Numbered from the stretch's first letter, positions 12,808 through 25,826 are shown. The stretch: 64,000 nucleotides of DNA from Lumnitzera littorea (GCA_024138015.1 JAMXBB010000011.1:24997887-25061886); one strand, 5' to 3'. Program-made: numbers and translations. The notes: generated from the letters alone by a model not told the origin.

Positions 12808-14337
12808 ATGAACGCCGCCGCACCACACATCGCCACGGCCGGCGGCGTCCAGGTCCACCACCACCGTAGACTGCCCGATTTCCTCCAAAGCGTGAACCTG
12901 AAGTACGTAAAGTTGGGGTACCACTACCTGATGACTCATTTCTTAACCCTTTTGTTAGTCCCTTCCATGGCGATTATCATAATCCAAGCTTCCCAATTAG
13001 ACCCTGATGACATTCACCAATTGTGGCTCCACTTGAAGTACAACCTTGTGAGTGTCGTCATTGTCTCAACTTTTATTGTATTTGGATCCACCGTATACAT
13101 CATGACAAGACCAAGATCTGTTTACTTGGTGGATTATTCATGTTATAGACCCCCAGATCATTGTAAAGTGAAATATCACCAATTCGTGGAACATTCTAGA
13201 CTTACTGGCGATTTTAATGAATCTTCACTACAATTCCAAAGGAAAATACTGGAAAGATCTGGTCTTGGTGAAGAAACCTGTGTACCTGAAGCTATGCATT
13301 CCATACCCCCTAGACCCTCCATGGCTGCTGCTAGAGAAGAAGCTGAACAGGTCATGTCTGGTGCTTTGGATAATTTATTTGCTAGTACTAATGTTAAACC
13401 AAAGGACATTGGCGTTCTTGTTGTGAACTGTAGCTTATTCAATCCAACACCTTCGTTGTCTGCTATGATTGTGAATAAGTACAAGTTAAGGGGCAATATT
13501 AAGAGCTTTAATTTGGGAGGTATGGGATGTAGTGCTGGTGTTATAGCAGTTGATCTTGCTAAAGACATGCTACAAGTTCATAGGAATACTTACGCTGTTG
13601 TTGTTAGTACTGAGAATATTACTCAGAATTGGTATTTTGGGAATAAGAAGTCAATGTTGATTCCTAATTGCTTGTTTAGAGTTGGCGGTGCTGCTATTTT
13701 GTTATCAAATAAGGCTGGGGACCGGAGACGGGCTAAGTATAAGCTCGTTCATGTCGTTAGGACTCACCGAGGGGCAGATGATAAGGCGTTTAAGTGTGTT
13801 TATCAGGAGCAGGATGATGAGGGTAAAACTGGAGTTTCGCTGTCTAAGGATCTTATGGCTGTTGCCGGTGGGGCACTTAAAATTAATATCACTACACTGG
13901 GTCCTCTTGTTTTGCCCATTAGTGAGCAGATTCTGTTCTTTCTTACGTTGGTTGCTAAGAGGTTGTTTAATGCGAAGATCAAGCCATACATCCCAGATTT
14001 CAAGCTTGCTTTCGAGCATTTCTGTATTCATGCTGGGGGTAGGGCTGTGATTGATGAGCTCGAGAAGAACTTGCAGCTTCTTCCGGAACATGTTGAGGCG
14101 TCGAGGATGACTTTGCATCGGTTTGGTAATACCTCGTCGAGTTCGATTTGGTATGAACTGGCTTATACTGAGGCCAAGGGGAGGATGAGGAAGGGCCACC
14201 GTGTGTGGCAAATCGCATTTGGAAGCGGTTTCAAATGTAACAGTGCAGTCTGGCAAGCACTTCGGAACTTGAAGCCATCGACTCATAGTCCATGGCAAGA
14301 TTGCATTCATAGGTACCCTGTGGAGCTGGCGCTGTAG
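12808..14337 (+). CDS. KCS: 3-ketoacyl-CoA synthase, KCS4/KCS9/KCS17 type
   Basis: This gene encodes a 509-residue, intronless FAE1-type condensing enzyme. It joins malonyl-CoA to a long-chain acyl-CoA, the first and rate-limiting step of very-long-chain fatty acid elongation in the ER membrane, feeding waxes, suberin, sphingolipids and storage lipids. Two N-terminal membrane segments lie at about residues 41-60 and 79-98. The catalytic triad is visible: Cys241 in NLGGMGCSAGV, His408 in CIHAGGR and Asn441 in HRFGNTSSSS. The stretch LPDFLQSVNLKYVKLGYHY (about 22-40) and the ending PWQDCIHRYP place it nearest the Arabidopsis KCS4/9/17 group as I recall it. Length is normal for the family. The reading frame is open upstream to 12592, but family similarity begins after Met 12808, the context is good, and a TATA box lies between. 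The N-terminal 20 residues (Ala- and His-rich) are variable in the family. The gene looks functional; its substrate chain length cannot be read from sequence. Confidence 0.96.
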   Translation: MNAAAPHIATAGGVQVHHHRRLPDFLQSVNLKYVKLGYHYLMTHFLTLLLVPSMAIIIIQASQLDPDDIHQLWLHLKYNLVSVVIVSTFIVFGSTVYIMTRPRSVYLVDYSCYRPPDHCKVKYHQFVEHSRLTGDFNESSLQFQRKILERSGLGEETCVPEAMHSIPPRPSMAAAREEAEQVMSGALDNLFASTNVKPKDIGVLVVNCSLFNPTPSLSAMIVNKYKLRGNIKSFNLGGMGCSAGVIAVDLAKDMLQVHRNTYAVVVSTENITQNWYFGNKKSMLIPNCLFRVGGAAILLSNKAGDRRRAKYKLVHVVRTHRGADDKAFKCVYQEQDDEGKTGVSLSKDLMAVAGGALKINITTLGPLVLPISEQILFFLTLVAKRLFNAKIKPYIPDFKLAFEHFCIHAGGRAVIDELEKNLQLLPEHVEASRMTLHRFGNTSSSSIWYELAYTEAKGRMRKGHRVWQIAFGSGFKCNSAVWQALRNLKPSTHSPWQDCIHRYPVELAL

Positions 14338-16080
14338 TTTCACTTCATCATTGTTTGGATTAGAGTGTTAGTTCGAGTGAAGATGGCCTGGGGGATTAGA
14401 TGGGTGTTAGTGTATCTTTTCAATTGTTTTCTTTTTATTCTTATTATCTAATTTCTTTTGTTCCAATTAGTGTATGTTCTTGAATCTTTTGTCCTGTATT
14501 ATGGTTCTTGTTAGTGAAGAATGGAAATTCTTATGTAGAGACAATGTGCACTTTCTAAAGGATAATGTAGAAGCCATCAGTTTCTGTCAGATTTTCCAGC
14601 GAAAAAGGGCACGTATCTCTCTGTCAATAATCCTTGATGTACTCTGTGGGGGGAAGATTCTCATGTCTGCATCATGTGCCGGGCTGCCTTTTCTTTTAAA
14701 AACCTAGAAATTGGATTGCTAAGGAATGCATACAAACCTGTGCCCTATGGATTCAATTGTAATCCATTTATGATACGAAGAGGAAATTGAACCTCTTCCT
14801 CCCTATAGATGTGAAGTATTCATGCGAATTGGGTTATAAAGTTTTAATGTGCCCAAAGATGAATGATTACAATCTTTTTGTACAAAAGTTATCTGCTTGC
14901 TATATTGCAACATCTTTAGCACCTCACATGCTCAGCTATCATAATCTTGATTACTCTCATGTTAGTTGTCAAATTAGCATATAATACACATGAGCTCCAT
15001 ACCATCAGTCTTTGATGCCTTTTTATTTTGTCTGTACGGTGATGCCAAATGGGGATCCTAACTTTCAAGCTATTGTCTCAGGAGTTCCATTTGTTACTTC
15101 TTTCTTTCTTTTTTTTCCCCAAAGTTCCATATTTTACAGCACACGCCGCTTCATCGAGTCAATATGTATCCTTCATTGTTAGATATAATATTTTAGTATT
15201 GTTTGATGAGTTTGTCGATCTGAAGTTGTCCTTTAATAAACTTTCTTTCTATCCATTGTTATCTGTCGATGGCTTATGGATGAAGTGTCTTATTTATTTA
15301 TTTTTAGTCAACGAGGAAGGTTTTGGGGTATGGGAAATGTAGGTGAAACGGATCATTTCTTCAGCATTGTAGGAATTAGGATGCTGAATCATATATGCAG
15401 TGGCCAACTCATTTTCCTTTAATATTTGCTGGATTCACTATACTATTTTGATCCAACCTATCATGAACTTGAATCATATAATAATTACTTGAGTGTTTTC
15501 ACTGTAGGATATTACTTGAGATGAATCCGATTTATTTTGACTTCAATTCAATTATAGATGATTTATGCTTAACCTTCATTATATTGAGCTCATTAATAGA
15601 CTTCCTGGTCTATTTGAGTTAAATACAACCATAAATTTATTTTAATTAGAAGAAAAATATCGTTTTGAAAATAAAAATGAGTTTGAATTTGAGTTTAAAA
15701 TTTTAAATATTTGAATTCAACTCTAGCTTGATGCTATGCTTCTTGAATTGATTTGTTTACCATCATTATTTTGATATCGTAGACCAAGGTAGGGCCTCTA
15801 GCCATACCTTGGCTTGAATCAACTGAATCGGTAGTTCTTGATCCTCTCAAATGGAGAAATGAAAATGAAATGGTCCCATGTACACTGGCTTTGGGTCATG
15901 GTTTTAGGACCCATTTTCGGCTATAGGTTTTTTTTTTTTTTCCCTCCATTTCCTCAGCTTTTTTCTTACTACTTTTTATTCCTGTTTCACACATTCGTTG
16001 CCCAAAATAAAAGGCATGTTCATTGCATAAAGCATTCAAAATACACTATCGGTTACTTTTGGTTATATTATTAAAGTGCA
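14338..16080. other. KCS 3' flank, no further gene recognised
   Basis: After the KCS stop comes T-rich sequence of the kind seen in plant 3' untranslated regions, but I find no clear AATAAA-type signal close to the stop. Small ORFs here (14474-14707, 14787-14984, 15049-15342 and 15838-16074, all plus strand) have no recognisable domain and composition like the surrounding intergenic DNA. Confidence 0.5.
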
Positions 16081-19000
16081 AATATATTTCATTAAAATTT
16101 ATATCATTAGATAAATACCGCAAATAGGGATACAGGTCCTTTTACAACAATATATTACAAATATATAAGTATATGAAAAAATAATACAGCAATAGGATAA
16201 AGTTATTAGAATATACATAATAACATGATTATTAAGATACACGTATAAAATAGTTTTACAAGTATGCCAACTCGTGCGGTATTCACCATAAGTCTTTATT
16301 TATGTAGCACCATTCTTATATATGTTAAATTATGATAACCATACTCTCATCATTCTTTAGAATCGAGAGATGTTGAAGCAAATAATTGAAATAAAGAGGA
16401 AAGTAAAATTAAAAAAATTAGAAGGAACAGGAAATGATGGGTACGTTAATGTCTAATTCGTTATAATACTGACACCATAAAGTACTTCCTATCTTGGAAA
16501 TAAGTATGGAAAATTTTCAGGAAAAAACAAATGCACTTCAATCATTTTCTTCTCACTTTGAGAGAAGCCGTTTGTACTAATTATATGAGTTTTCCCAATG
16601 ATCTCAACCTACAATGAATTATCTCCTGCCTATTCAGCTCCAATTCAACTACTTACTTAAATTTTGACATCATTTAAGTCTTCTAAGTCACGCTGGTGTT
16701 TAAGTAAGTCCTACGCATTAGAGCCTGATTGGGTAAAAGACAATTCATTGCAAGATGAGGTTATCGAAAACTCAAACTCATACATAACCAACACTTGTAG
16801 CTGGTCTTAAAGTAATAGAAAAAAGGACTTAATTACATATTCTTATTCGAAAAATTTTTCATACAATTTTAAAATTTAGAAATGCTTATTCTGCTGGAAG
16901 TAAAATAAACAAAACATTACAGGATTACTTGTCTTCATCTCACTCTAGTTCATCAACTTTGTATTTTCTCCATTTCTATCAATTTCAAAATGAAGTCACG
17001 ATATAAGTAGTACCATATAAAAACAAGTTAATTTTATTGTAATACATGGCTATAAAGGAGTTCAAAAAATTAATAATAAATGAAAAATTAACATGGGAGA
17101 CATTTTGAATAGAAAATGGAGAAATGTTAAGAAACTAGCATGAGTTTGAGAGAGGTTGTGTAGAATAGCCCTTATGTTTATGTGTTATGTGTAATGTGTC
17201 CGTATAAAATAAGTGTTTTATGTATGTTAATACTAAGTATGAACTTATTAAGTTATATTTTGTAGTATTTAGCCCTTAAATAACAACTAAAATAAATAAT
17301 ATCCTTTTCTAAAATAAAACAAATATATATTTGGTAGATGTGGTTGATTTTTTTTTTTGTTGATCTTTCTTATTTTTATTTTATTTTTTATTTATATGGA
17401 TTCCATTGGTTTCTTCTCTATAAATCTCTCTTCTTGATCAGCCTTCTCTCTAGTACTTATTTATCCATTAATTTTTAGTTTAAGACTCTATGTCAAATGT
17501 AGTAACCATGTGAAAGATAACATTAGTTAAAAACTTTTAGAACAAATAGTTAAAAAGGGATTTGAATCCTACAAAATTGCTTCCTCTAAAGCTTTTCTAA
17601 AGTTATCTACTTAAGATACTGCCATGTGTAACTAATGGTTTAGCTTAGATGAAACAATATGACATCATCATAATATAACTTAACCTAAAGTACTTTAGAG
17701 GATTCATTTGTAGTTGTGAATGACCAATTATTATTTATTGCATGATTATGGCTACTTTTAACTTAAGATGTTACAAATGATATTACAGTGGACCTCTTAA
17801 GAGTAGGTAGATGATAAGTCTATTTTGACTTACCATAAAGAAGAGGTTTAAGAAGGGTAGAGAGTATTATTAGGTGTAACTCTTAGCATATTTCCAAGAT
17901 TGTCTTACATGCATTGTAGGAGAGGTTGAATAGTGGTATATAAGACCAAAGTAGAGAATCTTAAGATAATATTAATTAGTAACTTTTGACTCAAGTTATT
18001 AAAAAGGCTCCTTAGTGTTTATTGGCTACTTTTGGCTGGAGTGTTAGCATAAGATGACTTGCTTTTCTAATTTTTAAAGAAGAAAAAATTTTAGGCTTTC
18101 CTTTTCTTTTTTTTTTTTATTTCCAAATATTGTCAAGGATATTGGCTACTTTAGTGTTTTTTTAATTTTCCTAAATAATGTTTAAAATTGCTAAATTTCA
18201 TAGTTAATCAAACTTTTACAGGTCTAATTTACTAACTTCATTATCTTGAAAAAAATAAAAAAAATGACACAACAAATTCTTATTGGACAAAAAATTTAAG
18301 TATAAACAATTAAAGATGACATAATAAACTTGACAAATAAAAGTTTGATTGAATATAATAATTAGGAGCTTCAAATTTCAAGGGTAAAATTTGACCGGCA
18401 AAAGCTTGATTCAATATAACATTTACCAACTTTAAACCTTTGCCGTAAAATTGAAAGAAAAAAAAAAAAAACACTCAAGTTTCAAGTAATGTCTTTAACA
18501 TGGTCCCAAATTGTTATTTGCTTTTAGTTTGATGAAAAATTAAAAATGCCAACTTTCTTCTTCTTCTTCTCCTTTTTTTAAATAGTACTTATGTGCAGGT
18601 TTTTGCTTAAAAAGAAAATTAAATCTTTATAATATTTAATTTTGAAGTGAATTTGTTGAAAACCTATTAATATTTCTACAATTTTATAATTAGTACATTC
18701 ATTAATTTCTTATATGATACTATCACAAAATTACAATCTATTATAATGTTTAGATTCGTTTGCTTAAAACAAATAACAACATTGGATCCATTACAATGAT
18801 TTGATAAATTCAAGAACTTTGAATGAAAAAACATATATGTAATATAACAAAATAAATGAAATTTCAAATAATTTTGGTTTTGGACCTACCAATTAAGTAG
18901 AGTTAAAGTATAATATTATGTTACATTTAATATTATTAGTTTATAAATTTTAAAGAATGGATACGTGGTATCATAAAACTATCCCTATACCTATAGACTC

Positions 19001-20361
19001 TAAGGGTGATACAAGGTACGAAAATGCTATGCCCATACAATACCTAATAAGAGTAGATTCTGAAAAATTGCGAGTAGAATGATGTTGAATACCTAATTTG
19101 AATTTGCTTGATTAACTAGGGTAGAGTAGATGGCTAGAAAAAAGAAATTAGGTTAGATTAGGGCATAGGTTTCAATATAATTACCCATTGACCCTTAATT
19201 GTTTAATAAAGGGTAGCGGTAGTTTTTCCTTTTTGTAGCTGCACATTGATAAGAAATAATCAAATAAAGCATCTTAAAAGTATTACTTACATGCAAAACA
19301 ATAAAGGATTACATTTTTTATAATAACACATTTTATGTTACCTTATATATATATGTATGTATGTATGTATTCTTATAATAACTGCAAAGTGTATTTATTT
19401 CAAGTTTTCTGTACATAGAAATATTTCTTGTATCTAATTTGGGCGAGTGCCACTTTTAGCCCTCTAAAATATCAATTTTGAAATGAGGAAGCTTTCTTCT
19501 TCGTAGGAAAACAAGTCTGTCTTTGCACGCAGGATTGGGTGTGATTGTGAAGTTTTACATAAGGTGACCACAACCCAAACTTTCAAAATATTCTCTACAT
19601 GTTTAACTGTCTTTCACTCCTAAATGTTACTTTCTACTAGAAGGCAAGAATCATGAATACTTCTCTTTCATATCTAAATGGAAATGATGGAGGTTTAGTT
19701 GATGTTTTTGTGAAAGACATTAAAGTCTATCACTTTGTTAAACTGTTTATGAATTCATGGGATAGGTACCCAAGAATGGTAACGATTAGTAGATCTGAGC
19801 ATTAAAAATTATGGGAATTCAAAACTCGCTATATTCTATATATTAGTTTCAATTCTAAGTTTTCAAAACTTGTATTTAAGGGATAAGGTATAGGATATAA
19901 ATTTCTACTCTACACATCCTTTGCTATCCCTCAATCCCTAGCAATTGTTTGAAAAAAAAAAAAATTGATGTTCTCTCTCTCTCTCTCTCTAAACTAAACT
20001 CAATTCCTTTACTCTATTGAGTTCAAGATATTAAGAAGTGAAATTGGTTTTCTACCACCATCATTTATAAATTACACATATTTATTTAAACATAATATTT
20101 TTTTTTTCCATTCCCTTCCTTAGTGAATAATTTGAGCAAATATCTTTATTTTGTAATTACCTTCCATACTAATAAAAGAAATCCAATATTTATATGAGTA
20201 AAAGAAAATAGCTCCATCATCACAATCTCAAAAAAAAAAAAAAATAAATAAATAAATAAATTAAATAAAAAATAAAAAAGTTACATATTTTAGAATCTGA
20301 TTCTATTGAGCAAATTGAACAAGGTCTAAGAAATGTTGAGTTTACAATTATAGTAAAATAA
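16081..20361. other. AT-rich intergenic region with simple repeats
   Basis: No gene is recognised. The stretch holds TATATA/TGTA microsatellite sequence at 19345-19371, a CT run at 19972-19990 and poly-A with AAAT repeats at about 20231-20275. A 15-base sequence beginning ATTGGCTACTTT occurs at 18021 and, slightly changed, at 18141, and again at 20841 outside this stretch. Confidence 0.5.
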
Positions 20362-20637
20362 AGGGAAAACTATACTTTTAGTTCTTAAACTTTACTACTT
20401 TTTTTAATTAAGTTTTTAATTTTTTTTTATTTTAGCTCTCGAACTTTTATTTTTTCTATTTTTAATTGTGAACTTTCTAAAAGTTTGCAAAAAAGTCCTC
20501 CATTGGTGAATTGCTAGTTTTTTCATTAATGAAAGACTCTTTTGCATACTTTTAGAAAGTTTGAAGACCAAAATAGAAAAAATAAAAATTTGAGGATTCA
20601 ATTAGAAAAAGTGGCAAAGCTCAAAGTGTAATTTTCT
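20362..20637. mobile_element. Long-hairpin MITE-like element
   Basis: The whole segment of about 275 bases is an imperfect palindrome. The left end (AAACTATACTTTTAG) pairs with the right end (AAAGTGTAATTTTC), and inner blocks such as CTAAAAGTTTGCAAAAAAG near 20477 pair with CTTTTGCATACTTTTAG near 20539, with the turn at about 20500. It is non-coding. A full-length fold-back of this size is typical of a MITE or fold-back element. The TSD was not determined. Confidence 0.6.
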
Positions 20638-21059
20638 TTTCTTTTTTTCATCCTTTGTTAATTTTTTTTTTTTGGTGGCACTCTCTGCATTCGTTAGATC
20701 TATTTTTGTTCATTCTTGAATCATAAATCTATTAGCAGGGGTTTGGTTTAATATTATCTATAACATTTTAACCCAATACTAGTTATTAGTAAAGTCAGTC
20801 AATAACTAGTTAGTCTCTTTGTCCAATTGGATTAAAAGATATTGGCTACTTTTGGCTTTATCGATATTTCCTATCCTAAATTTATGTAAAGCATCGCCAT
20901 TTTTTTTCTACAAGTGAAGTAGGTTTTGATCCTCCATTTTGGAATTCCAAGCCTTACAAAATGGTGAGATTATTCTTCTAAATGTTGATTATGGACTTTC
21001 TTTTGAGATGTTCTCGGAGTAAGGGAGGCTATATTAAAGGTGAACAGAAAATTAAACTT

Positions 21060-21729
21060 ATTGCATACTTAAGTTTGAATGGCAACAACAAGAAGGAATT
21101 TATAACCCCTTAATTTAGGCAATGAAAAATTTCTAAACTTAGATGTAAAGTAACTTAGTTGAACAATAATCAAGCTAGCAACTTGGTCTAAAGATGGAAT
21201 ATAAGAAATTTGAAGAAAGTAAGACAAAACATGATCTCTAGTAAAATATATGTCAATTTCAAAATATTTTGTCCTCCTATGTAAGTAAGGACCTTCATCA
21301 ATTAAATGCATGATCTACCATCAAAAACAATTGAAAGGAAGTGAAATCAATACACCAAGATCATAAAGAACATAAGTAGCTATTCTTTTGTGGTTGCAAC
21401 CATATTATGATATTTGGCTTTAGCTAAAGAAATAGCTCGTATGGCTTGTTTTTCGATCTTCTAAGACTCTAACAATGATCCAAGAAAGACACAAAATCTA
21501 GATAAAAATTTCCATTATACTTTGCATGATCCTGAATTAGCATCACAAAAACCAAGCAAGGACGAGGAATTGGATATAGGAAAATACACTCCACTATTAA
21601 TTATTCCTTTCAAATATTGAAGAGCTTGTAAGATAGCTACCATATGAGTTGTTTAAGGTGAAGAAACAAATTGACTTAATTGTTGCATTGCAAAAGAAAG
21701 ATTAAGAAATGCAAATGGTAGATAAAGTA
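21060..21729 (-). pseudogene. C1 RNase H region
   Basis: The minus strand reads NLSFAMQQLSQFVSSP, HMVAILQALQYLKGIINSG and LLGFCDANSGSCK, then FCVFLGSLLES and KYHNMVATTKE, and ends with the open piece RRTKYFEIDIYFTRDHVLSY (21069-21311). This is the order and spacing of copia RNase H. Stops and frameshifts interrupt it. Confidence 0.85.
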
Positions 21730-24534
21730 TGTCAAGCATGATTTTTCCTCCCATTTTTAATAAATAAGTCTTTTTTAAACCAATCAATATTAAACCATAC
21801 CCTTTTAATATTAATTCTTGATTGGGATTTAAAGAAAATTGGTTCTTGTATATTTTTCAAAATTGTTCAGAGTTACTACCTAATTAGAGTCGAGAAAAAG
21901 AGTTAAATTATAACTAATTGAGTAGATTGGTTATAACTTAACTACTGATCTTTCGATAAAACTAATTTTTAAAATGGTTTTAAAAACTAGAGATCTGGAT
22001 CCGAAGGCTATGCTATTAAATCCTAAATGGGTATCACTTTTAACTTTTTGATTTTAATATCACTTTTCAAAATTACCCTTCAAGAGCAAAGCATCTAATC
22101 ATATGTAAGTAACATTTAAAAAAAAAAAGATCATTGAATTATTATTTACAAATATGGAAAAAAAAGAAAACTTTTAATATTTTAAGTCACCTCGTATTTG
22201 CGTACAAATGCCTATATACTTGTTATTTGGAATCAGATTTTCGTAGTTCGTTCATGAAAACTTTAAATGGGTGAGTTTATTTTAATTTTTTGAAAAAAAG
22301 ATCAGGTTTACGTTTTTTACCCGGCTCAATTTATTTAAGGAGATTTTTCGAAGTGTTCTAAACTAGATTTTATTTATGGAAAGTCCTAAGATAAAGGTCT
22401 TAATTTGGAAAGAGGATCGGTTGCTTTTATTTTAGAAAACTGATTTTTCTAAGTGTCGAAAATGATTTTTATTCATTAACCTATTTATTTTATTTCCATA
22501 CTTTTTATTATTTTTTTTTCATGTTATTTTATTTGCTTTAATTGAAAACAAAAAATAGAAATAAACTAAGCTTTTTTTTGCTTTTTTTCTTTTTTTTTTT
22601 CTCTTTCTTTTTCTAATTTTTTTCAATTTTTTTTCTTTCATTATAATTACATTTACAAATATACAAGTATACATAAGTAATAAATAAATAAATAGAAATA
22701 TAAATAAAAAAATTTACAAAATAATTGAATAGAAAAAGGTTAGACTAAGGAATAGGGCGTGCGGGTTGGATCTTAAAGCGGGCTTCGGGTCAACTTGGTT
22801 GGGTTTGGGTCAGATCTGGGTCAGGTTTGGGTTAGCTCCAAAGTAATCTTCAGCAGTAGCTCGAAGATGCGAGATTGGTGGTTTTTAGGCGGTTTTTTAT
22901 GAGGGTGAGAGGTGTTTTATGTGGGATTTATTAGGAAAAGGTGGGAGGGGGTGTTTAGAGGTGGTGCCATCGCGTTTGGTGGTTGTTTGTAGTAGTTGGA
23001 GGGTGGCGCAGTTGAGAGTAGGGAGAGAGAGAGGTGGTGCAAAGCTTGGTGGTGGTATGTGAGGGTAAGGGAGTAGTTGAAGGTTTGATGATGTGTATTG
23101 TGGTTAGGCGTTGTGGAGCTTATTGTAGATTTGGTATTGTATGGGGTTATTGGTCAAGAGGGGGTCGTTGGATTGAGGTTTGGTGTTGGGCATATTTATA
23201 ATGGTAGTTGCGTCAACGAGTTTGCAAGGGTCACGTATGTGGGTGAAGGTTGAGAGAGCGAGGGAGCCACTCGTGCGTAGGGCTACTATAGCGGGTTCGT
23301 TGCTGTACGTATAGTGAGAAGGAGGTTGTGATGGTATTCAATGGTAAATGTGGTTTGTGTTTATCGTGAGTGGGAGTAGGGAGAGAGAGAGTGCAATGGC
23401 TGTGCATGGTAGATTGTATGTGCCGTGACTGTATAGTAGGCGTAGTAGAGGAGTTTGCTAGATGGGGTTTATGGTGATTGTGTTTTATGTGTGTAAATGA
23501 TGGCAGCAATAGCGTCGATACGTAATCGAAGATGAAGGAGGATGGGGCAGGTGATTAGCGAGAGAGGAAGTGAGTTGGTGGCCGATTGGGGTTTGGGGAT
23601 GATTGGTGAAGATTGTTATAGAGTTGCGGCCGTAACTGGGTGAGCACGGTTTGGTGTGTAAGTTTGATTAAAGGGTTTGAGGTTAATGAGAGAGGGTTGA
23701 GAGTAGATTGTAAACGTTAGGTTTCTATTGTTGGGGTGTGGTTGGAGTGATCAACCTGAAGGAGAGAGATGGTTGTCGTTGGGCCGTGATGTTTGGGTTT
23801 GGTGAGAAAGAGAGATTCAACAGTAGTAGCGGTTGGGTGTATTGGGAGCCGTAGATGGTTACTGTGTATTGCGCTATGCTTGGACAATAGACGGTGGTTG
23901 CTGTTCTTATGTAAGAAAGGGAGGGAAAGAAAAGGAAAGAGGAGAAGGAGAAGGAGAAGGAAAGATGTGTTGTCATAGCCCAATCACAAAGTGCCACATG
24001 TTACGACTAAACATGTGGCTTAGTGATTTCTTGACATGTGATAGTGTGTTGTGTATGTGCATGTGCATGGAAAAAAAAAATGCATTTTTTATGCCTTTGG
24101 TGAGGTTTGAACCTAAGACCTCAAGTTAAACCCAACACCAAATCCAAGTGCTTATCTATTAAGCTGTTGGTTGGTGTCACTGTTGGTTGGTGTCTTGTTC
24201 ATATGTACAACTAAGATAAGGTAAGTTTAGGTAGATTTGGATTTAAGTCCAAGCCCAACCCTCTTCTTCTAAATTTGATCTAAATTAAAAAAAATCTACT
24301 CTATTATACTATCAAAAATTATAATTTATCTATATTTCTTAAATTCTCTATTTTTTCAATTTTTTTTGTATTTTTTCTATATTTTTATTTTTTTTTGTAT
24401 TTTCTAAATTTTCTTATTTTTTTGTAATTTTCTAGATTTTCTATTTTTATTTTGCTTTTTCCTAATTTAGGACCTTTTATCCTATTCTAAAAATTTTGAA
24501 AAAAATAAAAGAGAGAAAAAATGGGGCATCTACA
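21730..24534. mobile_element. S1: 2.8 kb solo LTR inside C1
   Basis: The segment begins TGTCAAGC and ends CATCTACA and is flanked by the direct repeat AAGTA (21725-21729 and 24535-24539). The minus-strand copia frame resumes across the insertion once it is removed, within the LLYLT motif. It contains no retroviral-type genes. 22.74-24.2 kb is markedly G- and GT-rich on the plus strand, unlike the flanks, and the small ORFs there (23231-23997) have low-complexity composition. One LTR with a TSD and no internal region points to a solo LTR; the parent family is unknown. Confidence 0.75.
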
Positions 24535-24814
24535 AAGTAATATGTGAAAAATTGTCTATACATCTATTAATCTAAAAGTAAAGTACCTAAAGAATTATCT
24601 AAACCCAAATGTGAATGAAAAGGAATTTTTTAAGGTTTTGCAGCAATTAACCCAACATCCTCTAAAATATTCAATGAAAATTTTCTCTAATTCAACATAT
24701 AACCACCAAACAATTGAAATACCTCAATGCCAAGAAAAAATCGAAAGTCCCTATGACCTTTGATGGTAATTGCTTGATCAAGCAACCTTTTAAAAGTAGG
24801 AATAGAAGAGAGAT
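24535..24814 (-). pseudogene. C1 reverse transcriptase, C-terminal part
   Basis: The minus strand continues RT after the E2 insertion: SSIPTFKRLLDQAITIKG, then DFRFFLGIEV, then further blocks matching the usual ..RKY..DIL.D.GL..AKP segment. It ends at S1 within the motif normally written LLYLT. Confidence 0.8.
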
Positions 24815-24990
24815 TAATAGGAATCATGGCCCTATTATGAGATCTCAAGCTCGAGGGCTTGCTACATTAGTGCACTGAGCTCTCCAACATGAGTTTTCCT
24901 AAGAAGAGGTCAAACCCCTTCAGATCAATTTGATGGGATACTTAAGCTCATAGAGGCAATTGATACTCTCTCGGGTGGAGGAACTTAATA
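24815..24990 (+). repeat. E2 5' LTR, first part
   Basis: These 176 bases align throughout with 51519-51695 of the 3' LTR, sharing for example CTCTCCAACATGAG and the following GAGGAACT..ATA. They stop exactly at the E1 target site TAATA (24986-24990). Confidence 0.8.
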
Positions 24991-25826
24991 TGATGGACTG
25001 CTAACCTTAAGACCTCTCATCTAAACTTGTTTTAAGGGCCTGCAAGGTCTTATAAGAAGAATATAATCTTTTCAACTTGCCCAAGACAAGCTCTAGTATC
25101 AGGATAGCTTACTGCTGAACTCCTTTCTCACTTAGCTTGGGTATACTCTAATTTGCTCTCCCTTAAGCCTAGATATTGAGCTTACAATCCCTTCCATCAT
25201 GACCACTTACCTAAAACCAAGGTCCTTAATTCTGACCTTGAAGCCCTTCTTTTTCAACCTATTTCCGCATTTGAATAACTTAGTTCTAATGGCTCATTTC
25301 CTCAAGTATAGATGCAATAGTAGCGCATTACTTGTCACCACTTTTTCCTAAAATTGTACTATATTCCCTTTTGTTTGATTATCATATTTACCCTTTTTAG
25401 CTTGTACTAGGTGTCTTTATTTTTATATTACCCTTTTTTGTAATTTCAATCATCGTCTTGTTGCCTTAGGGACTCACTATAAATAATCCTTTATCGCTAT
25501 AATCGAAATCAATCTGACTCTTGCTGTTAATGAATATTTACCTATGTTATTATGAGAAACCCTCTCCAAGTACATTCCTTACATACTTATCTAATTTGAC
25601 TAATATCTCAACATTTGTGGTGAGTAGACATTAGTTCTTTACTTATGCATAATATTAAGTAGAGGCTAAGTTGTGTGGTATTCCTCTATGTGTCATATCC
25701 TGTGAGCAACTTTACGAGGCTATTTGAAATTTCAATCGATCCATGATGTGCTTTCTTTAACATTTGAAGAACTCGTTTTACACTTTGTGGTAAGCCCTTA
25801 CAATAACTTAGCTCTAAGGCACAACA
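24991..25826 (+). repeat. E1 5' LTR
   Basis: These 836 bases align with 44019-45000. Shared blocks include GCAAGGTCTTATAAGAAGAA, CTCTAGTATCAGGATAG and, near the end, TTCACTATAAATA with a TATA box (CTATAAATA at about 25486). A candidate primer binding site follows at 25834-25845. Confidence 0.85.

Noticed and set aside
13705..14343. Long minus-strand ORF (212 codons) across the KCS gene
   Set aside because: It is a shadow of the KCS coding frame with no domain of its own.
23231..23997. Overlapping minus-strand ORFs rich in Thr, His, Pro and Ser
   Set aside because: They are open because the opposite strand of S1 is G/T-rich; low complexity, no domain.
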